Below, piece by piece: positions 41,720 through 51,534 of a DNA stretch of 64,000 bases. A model generated the notes under the pieces. That model saw only the letters and a list, made by a program, of their open reading frames with translations. It made no database searches and was not told the origin of the DNA. The position numbers and the translations under genes are program-made. How positions within the stretch are numbered: the first letter of the stretch is position 1; every line of letters starts with the position of its first letter. Source of the DNA: Sacculina carcini (Eukaryota > Arthropoda > Thecostraca > Sacculinidae); the NCBI GenBank assembly GCA_916048095.2, contig OU696573.1, positions 2,888,035-2,952,034 of the forward strand. Reading direction: 5' to 3'.

Positions 41720-41984
41720 TGTAGTGTCTTGTATCATGTGCGGTTTACTGTATTGCGATTGTAAAGATGGCGCGACGTGTATCGCGATATTGTGACGTGT
41801 ATCGTACGATTGTGAAATGGACCAATCAGAGGAAGGCACGTATGACAGCAAGGTACAATCGGGGTCAGGCTATAGAGTAAAGTCAGTCTAGGTGTAGGTC
41901 TCGTTCCGTTAACTTGTCCGTGTTTTAATATACTTGTGAGTCAAGCCGCATCTCAGATTCGCTCGCCGTCGCTCCGACACTACA
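41720..41984. mobile_element. Solo LTR (265 bp) with 5-bp target duplication
   Basis: Starts TGTAGTGTC and ends GACACTACA (TG...CA inverted ends) between perfect AATAC duplications (41715-41719 and 41985-41989). The inside has CCAATCAGAGGAAGGC and CTATAGAGTAAAGTC, promoter-like. Remnant of an LTR retrotransposon after LTR-LTR recombination. Confidence 0.82.
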
Positions 41985-41989
41985 AATAC

Positions 41990-42739
41990 ATTTGACAGTG
42001 TCCAATACTAATAACATGTAATTATTTGACGTAATTTTAATATAGGCGGTTTCCCTAAGCTCTCATATATGTGTCAATTAACTGTTGTCCCCGATTGTTT
42101 CGAAATTTTAAAAACTCCAAAGACAGTAAATTTTGTATTTCAACAATACAAAATTAATCACAGCCGAAATAGTTTTTGTTTCATTTTTTGACAATTGTAG
42201 ATTGTTTCCAGGTGATAATTCTTCCAAACTGTTGCGCAGAAAATGTCTCGAATCTTCGTTGAAACCCTGATCTTGTTATCAATCGTTATCTTGTTGTACC
42301 TTGTCTTCTTAATTCCTGGTGTATTTTCATTGTCTTTACACCTCCACACCTCATCATTGTCTTCCGATCCTTCATCCACTTTTTTCATTGTTTGATCAGT
42401 TATTGACTGGATCGAGATCTTGACAGCAGATAAGTGCAAGGATGGACTGCAAGCATATCTATGCTCTGCAGTTGTGGTCGAACGGAAATCGAGCGTTTCC
42501 ATGTTCAAGCATGAAGTCCGAAGCGTGTCGTGAAGTATTAAGTCTGTTTGCCCAACTACTCCACAGTGTTCACTTCCGAACACATTGACCTGGATGATGC
42601 ACACAAACACATGTACAAAGCCAATGTCAGTGACGGAAACTATGACGAAGGGTGAACTTTTGAAGAACGAAATCAGATGGAAAAGGAGTGAAAGAAGGGG
42701 CGATATGCGAATATTCACAAAAGCGGTTAGCATTGAAAC
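41990..42739. other. 3' flank of USP gene
   Basis: Probably USP 3' UTR and intergenic. A 191-codon minus frame (42158-42733) has no recognisable domain and is not called. Confidence 0.5.
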
Positions 42740-45340
42740 TCACTTGAGCATGTAGACGAATATGTAGCCGCACCGCTGGCCTGTTTCACCGAGCACCTGG
42801 TTTTCGTCGATGTTGCTCACGTGAAGGTCGTTATAGTGCAGCCAGCGACGACTCGTCACGCTGTACACGTCGGACACGTAGTGGCCTGACTGTGCCGTGC
42901 GGCCGCGGTGATTGACCACGCCCACCAGCCGATACTGGCCACGTCCACCAGCCGCAGGCGGACACGAGGACACTGGCTTTGGATGCTGGTCCTCAGTGGC
43001 GAACTCATCCAGCGAAAGCTCGCTAGGGATGAGAACGCGCTCGTTCACTTTATGTATCTGACCGCCACCACACAGGTAGCGATTCAGCTGCACAATAAGC
43101 GTACGTGGCAACCGGCTGATAGTGGTCCTCACTGTGCACTCGTTGTGCTTGCATGCGGCGCAACGCATCTCTCGTCGTTCAGGCTGCATACTGAGTCTGA
43201 GTGCATCACGCAGCGACGAAAGTGGACATTCAGCCTGCTGGCGTGGCACATTGACGAACCATGTAATGTGTTTCTCGCGTCGTTCCCGCTGCCATTTGCA
43301 TTGGCAGCATTGGTAGCTCTTCAATGTTTCATACTGAAAGCTGGAGTGCACCGGATTCAGCAACTGCTGTTGCTCGCCGCTGCCGCCGCTAACGTTGACG
43401 TTGTTGTTTTTGTCAACTGCGCCGCATGCGTCCATCTCTTCCTGCATGGCTCCGAACAGACGCAACATGAACTCGTTTGCGTCTTGCATAGCACATCGAT
43501 TGCCAAACGCCGAATCAATGGCTGGAAACACTTCTCTTCTGAGTCTGTTCAGTTGTTGCCAAGCGGCCTGTCGCTGCGCCTTACTTCGCAGCTGCATGAG
43601 GCGCGCCAGATAGCGCACTTTTTGGCAGGTGGCCGGCAGTCGCGTAGCCGTCGCCATGCACTCGGCGACAAACGACGTCACACCGAAGAGCACCTGCAGA
43701 ACGGCGTTCTGATAGCAGAACATGCCGCCGTTGGGTAGCCCCATATAGAGTGGATCGTTCTCGTGCCCTTCAGTGTGCTTGCTTAAACACGACGTAGCTG
43801 CGTGGTTGGTAGCGTTTTTCAAGCTACCTCTGGCTTCCTTGTTATTTGTCGTTTTGTTGACTGTCTTTACATCATCACCGTTCTTCTTGTCATCATCTTC
43901 CTCAATACAGATCACTTTGGTGACGACGTCACCGCTGCCAGACAACGCTGCCAATTGCTCATTTAACTTATGCAATGGGCGTTTACAACTTCCTGCGATG
44001 GTGTGCCCGGCAGCTGTTTCCGACGGCTGATTTTCTGGAGTTACGCGGTGACATTTCGGCGGCACTGTATCATTGTTTTGTGCGCATTCAGAACGCCGCT
44101 TTCTTTTGTCGCCACATACCGACTTTATCAATGATGACGAATTGGCCAATGATGATGATACTGGTGATGGTGATTTTACCGGTGATGATGGTAATGATGT
44201 TGGTGGCAGAGTGGCAGACGCGTGGGTATTGTCACGACTTCGCATGCACGCTAGTGTCTCGTCGATTGAAGGCGACTTTGAGCGCTTTCTTTTGTCAAAA
44301 ATAGACGTGACAATGCTGGGCAATGTCCGTGTTGACCTTATTGGAGCCGACGTTGACACTGCTGATGATGTTTCCGGTTCTGATGATGGTATCACATGAG
44401 ATAGTGGTGTTGGTGATATCATTGTTGATGATGGTAAGGATGATGGGACTGATTGTTCGGGTACAGATGATGATTGTTCTGATAGTATTGTTGATGATGG
44501 TGCCGGTAAGACAATGGATGTTTTGGATGGCATGTGACAACGACGTCGCTTGTGTGGCACTGTCGCGTCGGTTGACGGGCTTCTACTGCGACGTTTCCTG
44601 TTGCCGTCACAGCACAGGTCCGACGACGCCAACGAACATGTTGAAGAGGATGATGAAGGAGAAGGTGTCCAGGAGAGATCACACATCAGCTCTTCGATGT
44701 CTCCGAGAAGTGATTGCTGAATTATCTGACAAACATCAGATAATGATGCAACGCCAGGCAATGATGATGAGAACGGTGGTGTGAGATGGGACAACAACGA
44801 TGCGAATGGGGAGCAGATATTCTGTTGTTGAAGTTTTTTCTGAGACTGACTTCCACGCTGCTCAGTGTCGTTACAATTCGTCGAAGCAGAAGATGATAGT
44901 GAATTTACCGAGCCAATTCCTGTAGCAGTACAGTTGGTCTCGGTTTTGGTGGCTGCTTTCTGGAGCTGCCGTGAGCCTACCATTTGCTGGCCGGAGATAT
45001 GCTTGGCCAGTGTTGTCGGCCGTCTTCTCGGGTAAGGCTTGTTAGCAGTGCGACGACGGCACAAGGTTAATATGCGACGTCGTTGTCGCTGGTAAAAGCT
45101 CAGCTGTCGCCGCTTACTAATGCCAGTGTTGTGATGAAGACGTGCCGGTCTACGGACAGACCGCTGACACGCCGACACCGACAACGGCATCGAAGGATGA
45201 TGATCATGATTATGATGATGGGAGGTGTTGGGGTTGTCACAGCTGACGGTTGCCTCGAGATGTTCTTTGAGACCGCCAGTCAAGACATGCGACGAAACAC
45301 TCGGTGTAAACTCCATCACAGAACGTGATCTCACAGACAT
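42740..45340 (-). CDS. USP37/29-like: Intronless ubiquitin-specific protease, USP37/USP26/USP29 type (866 aa)
   Basis: Cysteine protease that removes ubiquitin. The catalytic domain covers residues about 531-866: Cys box GLPNGGMFCYQNAVLQVLFG (Cys542), QD box (619-626), zinc-binding pairs at 678/681 and 727/730, His820 in SGHYVSDVY and Asp838 in HYNDLHVS. The closing RCGYIFVYM is characteristic of the USP37/26/29 group. The N-terminal 530 residues are Ser/Thr-rich and disordered. They hold three copies of a K/R-rich module (about 248-267, 349-368, 411-431) and a SUMO-interaction-like motif VICIEEDDD (476-484). One uninterrupted frame next to intron-rich neighbours suggests a retrogene. A second ATG (MEF) is at residue 9. 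A broken partial copy lies at 59694-60575. Confidence 0.85.
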   Translation of the reverse strand: MSVRSRSVMEFTPSVSSHVLTGGLKEHLEATVSCDNPNTSHHHNHDHHPSMPLSVSACQRSVRRPARLHHNTGISKRRQLSFYQRQRRRILTLCRRRTANKPYPRRRPTTLAKHISGQQMVGSRQLQKAATKTETNCTATGIGSVNSLSSSASTNCNDTEQRGSQSQKKLQQQNICSPFASLLSHLTPPFSSSLPGVASLSDVCQIIQQSLLGDIEELMCDLSWTPSPSSSSSTCSLASSDLCCDGNRKRRSRSPSTDATVPHKRRRCHMPSKTSIVLPAPSSTILSEQSSSVPEQSVPSSLPSSTMISPTPLSHVIPSSEPETSSAVSTSAPIRSTRTLPSIVTSIFDKRKRSKSPSIDETLACMRSRDNTHASATLPPTSLPSSPVKSPSPVSSSLANSSSLIKSVCGDKRKRRSECAQNNDTVPPKCHRVTPENQPSETAAGHTIAGSCKRPLHKLNEQLAALSGSGDVVTKVICIEEDDDKKNGDDVKTVNKTTNNKEARGSLKNATNHAATSCLSKHTEGHENDPLYMGLPNGGMFCYQNAVLQVLFGVTSFVAECMATATRLPATCQKVRYLARLMQLRSKAQRQAAWQQLNRLRREVFPAIDSAFGNRCAMQDANEFMLRLFGAMQEEMDACGAVDKNNNVNVSGGSGEQQQLLNPVHSSFQYETLKSYQCCQCKWQRERREKHITWFVNVPRQQAECPLSSLRDALRLSMQPERREMRCAACKHNECTVRTTISRLPRTLIVQLNRYLCGGGQIHKVNERVLIPSELSLDEFATEDQHPKPVSSCPPAAGGRGQYRLVGVVNHRGRTAQSGHYVSDVYSVTSRRWLHYNDLHVSNIDENQVLGETGQRCGYIFVYMLK

Positions 45341-45639
45341 TTAACTGTCCTTGTATGCTGTGCTTCAGATGAAATCTTCAATCAGCAGCAAGAGTAGCCA
45401 ATGATGACTTTTCCAACGCTAACTCGGTAATTGAGCTCTGACTTCAATTAGCAAGTTAACTCGCCAAGTCACAATAGCAGAATAAGTGAATGTTCGTCAA
45501 TAAGTCAATGCCAATGACCTTTACACTGACAATGCTGAATCGTGGAAAAACGTGAATTTCACGCGATAAGCATCATTAGCATCTTAATTTAATGCTTTAT
45601 TATTCAACATTTTCTTAGTTTTCAATGGTGACGATAATA

Positions 45640-46871
45640 TTGTGCAATTTTCATGCATTTTGTATTGAAACACTTCTCAGTGATCGTTGTTATATTTTCA
45701 ACAATATTTTCTTATTGATTGTTCTATGAAGAGACGTACGCTATGACCGCACTGTCCGCCCTCTGTTCAGGCTGTGGGGCCCACCCGGTACTGAGAGCAG
45801 CGTGTGCATTAGCGTCGTGGGACAAGACGTGATGCTACGCCTTGTCTGGTTTAGTACTGTTTTTGACCTCAGTTCAGACCCGCATATCCTGTCACTGCTG
45901 TTTAGTATCCTCAACGGTATACGGTCCCATTGCATATCCCCTGGTGATCCCATCCGATCCCCTGGTGTCACCAACTACAGTCAGCGCCATAAATATTGGC
46001 TAGGTTAAATTTTTCTGCGTAAGACACGAAACACGAATAAAACATGATACATGTATTCAACATTTTCAGTACTTTGTGGGAAGTCCCTTTCTCCCTTGAT
46101 ACAACTCAACAGTCGTCGTGCAACGGATTCAGCAAGTCGCTGGAGCAATTTTGGGTCCAGGTTGTCCCAGATATCACCAATCTCCATTACCAGCTTAGGT
46201 ACTGTTGAGGCGTCCCTTTTGCGGAGTATTCGCTTAATGAGTACCCAAAGGTTATCAATTGGATTGAGATTGGTACTATTGCCGGATCAGTCGGATATGA
46301 AATCACTTTGACAAACTCGAACCATTCTTTGATGAAGTTTTTCAGTGTGAGCAGGAGCTCGGTCATGTATATATCCCTCACTTCTGCAAGCGTCGAAGCA
46401 ATCCTCCAAGTGCTCGCATAGCAGCTCCAAATACACTTTTCATTGACTGAAGTGTGTTTGGGCTCTACTATTAACCTCCCAGTGTCATGGTATCCATATG
46501 CGCCCCAGACCATGCCACTATATGGGTGTTTTACGGTTCCTTGTGTGTATTTAGAGTTTTAGGGATCTGGCCCCAGTCTCAATATCACCTTTTCTCCTTT
46601 GTTCCCACTGACGTTAAACGTATTTGTTATCGCTTGCAAAATTGCGTTCTGTTTCGCCTCCATTTCTCTGTGAGCATTGGTTGGCAACGCGTGTGCGATG
46701 CTCGAATCCTAGGCCATATTTTAGACGGCGCTGGATCGTCCTCACAGACACCTCGCACAAAAGTTTTGGATTTTTTTATTCAATGTCCTTGACCGTTATT
46801 CTTTAATTTCGGCGTCCACTAGTCTCCGAATCACTTTCAGAGTTCTGATAGATGTTGTCCTGGTCCGTCCA
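45640..46871. repeat. Segmental duplication, copy 1
   Basis: 45640-45770 matches 61430-61556, and 45769-46871 matches 62323-63456, with scattered substitutions. Copy 1 lacks the counterpart of 61557-62322. Confidence 0.85.
45978..46871 (-). mobile_element. Tc1/mariner element, truncated copy
   Basis: Left terminus CAGTCAGCGCCATAAATATT after TA. Homologous to 62516-63456 but ends abruptly within the transposase N-terminal coding region, joined to viral polymerase sequence. Frames are broken. Confidence 0.82.
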
Positions 46872-48235
46872 CCAACACTTGGTTATCGCCTTGTCCAAGG
46901 ACAGAAGCGGTGGTTCGAAGTTTATGTGCCGTTAGGAAGGGCATTGCAATGGTGTGTGCAGTCCATCCCTTTTGCCTGAGCCCCTCCATCCACCGTGTGC
47001 AGCCGTGCAAGACCAGGTTTCCTGGCTCAGGATAATTGCCGGTGAACAGAGGGGGCCGGAAGCGGTCTTGCACCACCAGCGTTGCCTCGTGCGGGAACAC
47101 ATGCGAGAATTGATACACGACTCAATAAATGATCAAGTTCAATGAACAACGACGAGCATGCCGCGTGGCTCATTGGCATGCACCACCGGACGTAATCGAG
47201 GCAGATGAAGCCATGTCGCACTCGGTCTGCACAAAACGGCGCCGACAGGGTAGCCAAGGTCGCAGTCAGCTCGCATTCGCCCATTGTCATTAACTGCATG
47301 GGCATGTACCGGAACACCTACTGAGCAATGTTTTTCTCGGTGGCGGTCTGGAGAAGGCGCATATCAAATGTTAACTTGCAGAACCCTCTGGCGTTGTCGA
47401 TCTTGCCCTCCTTCTCCTTGAAGACCGCCACCATAACCTTAGACTCAACTGGTGTCCTGTTCTATTCTACGAGTTCAATGACGTCATTGAGCGATTGATT
47501 TGGGTGCGGCAGGAACTGCTCCAAGACACGACCAGACTTTTTTCGGCCAACAGGCGCTGTACGGTCGTGTGTGACTATACGCGACCATATCGAAGTTATC
47601 CATTAGGCTGCTTCTTTCCGAGCACACTGCTTTGTCCGTGAGTAGATCGGTGACGTCTAAGAAGAAGTGGAAGTCAAGCTCTTTGTTCAAGTACACTCCA
47701 GCGAAGTCATCCGGGGCCCATCCGTGGAAGAACGGTTCCAACCATAGGTTCTCGGCTTGAGACCTCACGAGGTCCGCCCTGCTCCCCTTCTCTACTGAAC
47801 ATGCCGGCCATCGGCTGTGCACCCGGAAAAATTCTCGGATGAAGAGTTTTACACAACTATTCCGAACTTGGCGGGCGTCTTCCTCAAGGACACCCTCGGT
47901 CTGCCTCATTCATCGGGTTAGCTCCTGGGCTGGCTTCTCGACATTGATGATGGGGAAGCCAAATGACTTCCAGAGGCCAGAAATCTCGAGACGGATCTGG
48001 GCCTCTTTGACATGGACTTTTTTGACATGACCTCCTCGCAATCTCTGAGCACAGTGGAAATTGCTAGCGATGGTACACACTTGAACATACGAGCAAACGC
48101 ATTCCCCATTCGTAGTAGGTCTGCGACGCCCGCGGAAAGGAAGCCTCGAACCTCGTCCACGATACATATGGTCGGATACTTCTTATGTACGTCTCCGATA
48201 TGAGTGTTCAGTAGTGCTCCATGGTGGGACCTTCA
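46872..48235 (-). pseudogene. Endogenous mononegavirus-like L (polymerase) fragment, copy 2
   Basis: Minus-strand frames (47910-48167, 47484-47909, 47027-47317, 46837-47118) cover the middle of an L protein up to the RdRp active site. It carries a motif A-like block (LDYVRWC) and the signature GDNQ at 46879-46890. GDNQ is the motif C of non-segmented negative-strand RNA virus polymerases. Frames shift several times and the copy stops just after GDNQ at the Tc1 junction, so it is non-functional. It repeats the part of L seen at about 59050-55265 with many differences. Confidence 0.8.
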
Positions 48236-48660
48236 TTCATCATTTATCATTCATCATTCATTCATCACATTTTATCTTTTCCCACTTCAAAATGATGACT
48301 CTGGCCTACTGTAGTTGATCAAAGGTAAAATATTAATCAAAGCAGAATCTTAAGTAGATTGATCTACTTGTTGTTTCAATAACAGAATGTTGGCATCAAT
48401 AAGAGACAATTTTCACAATGTGTCTCTTGATCCAAGAGACTTTCCCTGCCAAGTCCCCGATCGAGAAACGCTCATCCAAAAAAGTCAGAAATTCAGTATA
48501 ACTAGAACAGAGATACTCCTACATTACTTTATACGCTAAACTTTCATCCTTTTTTCTCTTAAAGAGTGCATTGAGAGTGAATACTTTTCCCTCTTTTGAC
48601 AGAAAGCGTCTGTGACCTGATAAGAGATGTTGGGTTTCGGTGACTTTGTCTTGGTGTTCA
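48236..48660. other. Spacer beside viral fragments
   Basis: ATTCATCATTTATC-type simple repeat at 48232-48270, then unique sequence; nothing recognised. Confidence 0.5.
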
Positions 48661-48923
48661 TTAAGTTGATGGCGTTATTGAGCCCAATCGTTGAATCTCT
48701 CAACCGTAGATTGAGTAGTTTTGATAACCTCCTGTGTGCTGCGGAATAGAGGAATGATACTCTGCAGCGTACTAGTGATATCATCCTTAAACCCTTGGGG
48801 AAATCTACTATCGAGTTTGTCTTCTATCCTTTTTAGTATCTCCACAAATTCGTCACCTTTATTTTTGTCCTTAAGGGCGAGATTGGGTAGATCAGTCCCC
48901 CGGAATGGGTCTATTGGGTCCAT
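48536..48923 (-). pseudogene. Unknown ORF remnant, possibly viral
   Basis: A frame opening MDPIDPFRGTDLPNLALKDK runs 82 codons to a TAA at 48675, then continues open in the same frame to about 48525. Charged and helical (VEILKRIEDKLDSRFPQGF). Between viral L pieces; not recognised. It could be a small viral gene or host sequence. Confidence 0.4.
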
Positions 48924-48963
48924 GTCTCAAAATGTGGAGAGTGATACGTGTAAGAGTGTAGAT

Positions 48964-51380
48964 CAGCGTTTCTCAACCTTTGATAGCTCGTGGCCCCCTT
49001 CAGCGAGTGGCTAACACTTGTGGCTCCCTGCCCTTTAAAAAACGTAGATTTCGTTTTGAATTGTTTATTCAGTCACTCAAATTATACATCAATGTAAGAA
49101 TCTTTGCTGAACAATATAATCAATGGGACACTTGCTGTTGGGCTCGTGTGACGAGGCCTCTTATGTCCGGCTCCGTCTTGGACACAGCAAGGCGATTATC
49201 GTTACCAAAATCAACACGGTTTATGGACTTCGTTTTAATGGTCGACATGTCAGAAAATCCAGATTCACAAAGGTAAATTGTGGCGAATTGAGAGTGCATT
49301 TCGTATGCTTTCTTGCTGAGTAGTGGATAGGCATCCTGAATAGACAACCAGAAGCTGGAGATGTCTTCTCTGTTACTGAAGGCGAGCTTCATTGCTTTTG
49401 AGACCTTGAACTCTGCAAGCTCCTCTGATTCGTCTTCAGTAGGTTCAGCTTCGGTGTTGAATGGGTCTCTGTGCCATGGAACATCCAATGGAACATCGTC
49501 GAAATAAGATTTGAACTCAGCGGAGAGAATGTCGAGATGCCCAATTATGCATTCTTTGATGCCGACGGGAAGTTCAATCCTCTGCGTCTGCAGATGCTCG
49601 TCCAAGAAAGGAAACGAGGCTGTGGATCCAGCCCTGATTCGTGCCTGCCACACTCCCATTCGAGCAGACAGTCCGGCAAGCTTGTCTTGAACGTCACTGA
49701 CTGTCACATCACGGCCTTGTAAAGACTGGTTCATTTCGTTGAGTCGGCCGAATATATCGGCCAGGTAGGCTAGCACCACGACGAATTCTCCAGTGGGCAT
49801 GGAGGTTATTTTCGTTCTCTCGCAAGAAAATTTATGTCTATAAACGGAGTTCATACAACCGAGAGAGGCATTTCCCCCTCGATAGCCAACGAACTTTAGT
49901 GTAATACAGAAGTCCCACATGTTGCACTCCCATCTCGTTGGTCAGAAGTTGGAAGAGCCGATGATTTTTCGCCTTCGCACGAATGAAGTTGATCACTTTG
50001 ACCGCAACATACATTACTTCCAACAAACGCAGCGGTAGAGTTTTTGACGCAAGAACATATCGGTGTAGTGAACAATGGGAAGATGTCACGTGGGGCCATT
50101 CATTCTTCACAAGCGTGACGAACCCTCCTTTGACGCCAATCATCACTGGGGCACCATCAGTATCACCATCACCACCATCAGTGCTTGAAATTCTGCCAAC
50201 TGAGTCCATTCGCTTCAAAAAGAGTCCACGATGGCTTTGACATTCTTTGCTGTCGTTGTGGTTGGCAGAGTATTGCAGAATAAGAACTTCCTTCACCTTT
50301 CTTTCTTTCTCGTAGCGAGCAAAGGCGATCAACTGGCTCTCCAAAGCGGTGTCGGTAGACTCATCAAGTTGAAGGTTAGCCTGGAGCGTACTTTGCTTGA
50401 TTTCACAGCAAATTTGACGGCACACATCAGCGGCCATGTCATCAATCCGTCGGCGGATCGTGTCATTGGAGAGCGAAACTTGCTGGATTTTCTTTTTTGC
50501 CTCTGGTCCGATCATCAGTTCCACCATTTTCTCTGTACATGGCTTAATAAGCTCCTCAGCAATAGTGTGCGGCTTCTTGCACTTCACAATTCGGTATGCC
50601 ACTTCGTAGCTGGATTGAAGAGCAGGTTTTTCTTCTGGCCGGAATCCAAATTTTGGAAGTGTCGCTTCACGGTCGTACCGTGCTCGTTCCGTAGACAGGG
50701 CATCAATATTATCATCTTTCCTTTGGGGATGAACCTTGTCGCGATGGTTTGAAAGTTTGGAAGGACGTAGTGATGCATTTGACATCACCACTGAGCAATG
50801 CAGACATTGTGCGCAGTCCACACCGTCTCGAATGACCTTCGTCAATCCAAACTTGACGTAGCTATCGTTCCATTTTCGAACCTTCGACGTCTGAAAAACA
50901 GCAATAAGACGGTTAAAAACTTGGTTTTGAAAATGATCTTTCAAAACAAAACAAAAATAACAATCGTAGACAAAATTGACTTGTTACGATTTTTCTTGCT
51001 GTGGTGCACTGAAGCATACGATAATATAAATGTGAAGTGAACATGTATTAGTGTGAAAATATTTTATCTCAAAACTTAGCGAAGTATACGGAAAACCAAT
51101 ACGTCATGAGAACACGCACCTTTTCTTCCTCTGTCCAGTCCAGTGGGATACTGGCGCCAAGGAACGTGGCCGTACCATGGTAGTGATAGCGCATGCGCAC
51201 AACAGACACTGAGATATTCCCTTCTTCCTAAAACTCTTCCCTTATGATTGTGGTTTCACCACTTTGTGCACTCCAGGCTTTTGCATTCTGAATTACATTT
51301 TTCGAAGTCAGCTCGTGGCCCCCCGGTCGAAGGCTCGTGGCCCCCCAAGGGAGCCATGGGCCCCCGGTTGAGAAACGCTG
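48964..51380 (-). mobile_element. hAT transposon 1 (2417 bp), ZBED5/SCAND3-like
   Basis: Termini CAGCGTTTCTCAACC / GGTTGAGAAACGCTG with 8-bp duplication GTGTAGAT / GTGTAAAT (7/8). The transposase on the minus strand is in two overlapping frames. Inserted next to, and younger than, the viral L sequence. Confidence 0.88.
49120..50944 (-). pseudogene. hAT transposase, frameshifted
   Basis: Frames 49838-50944 and 49120-49920 overlap out of frame near 49880. The first has a BED-type finger (CLHC...HRDKVH), KWNDSYVKFG, and LQLDESTDTALESQLIAF, typical of ZBED5/SCAND3-like hAT transposases. The second holds the C-terminal dimerisation-type region. An upstream first exon may exist. Confidence 0.8.
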
Positions 51381-51534
51381 GTGTAAATGAAGGTTTGGAT
51401 TTGATACAGAAGCTTGAGCTTGCATATAGGACTTGGCCTCGGTGGGAGAGGACCAAACTCTACAGACAATATCATGGTGTAGGTCCCCAGGATTTTCGTC
51501 TCCCCACCAGAGGCTGTTCTCATCGTGACGACAA

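Noticed and set aside
42158-42733. 191-codon minus ORF downstream of USP
   Set aside because: No domain, AT-rich, likely chance frame in the 3' UTR.
42908-44784. Plus-strand ORFs of 276, 153 and 109 codons
   Set aside because: Antisense shadows of the USP gene.
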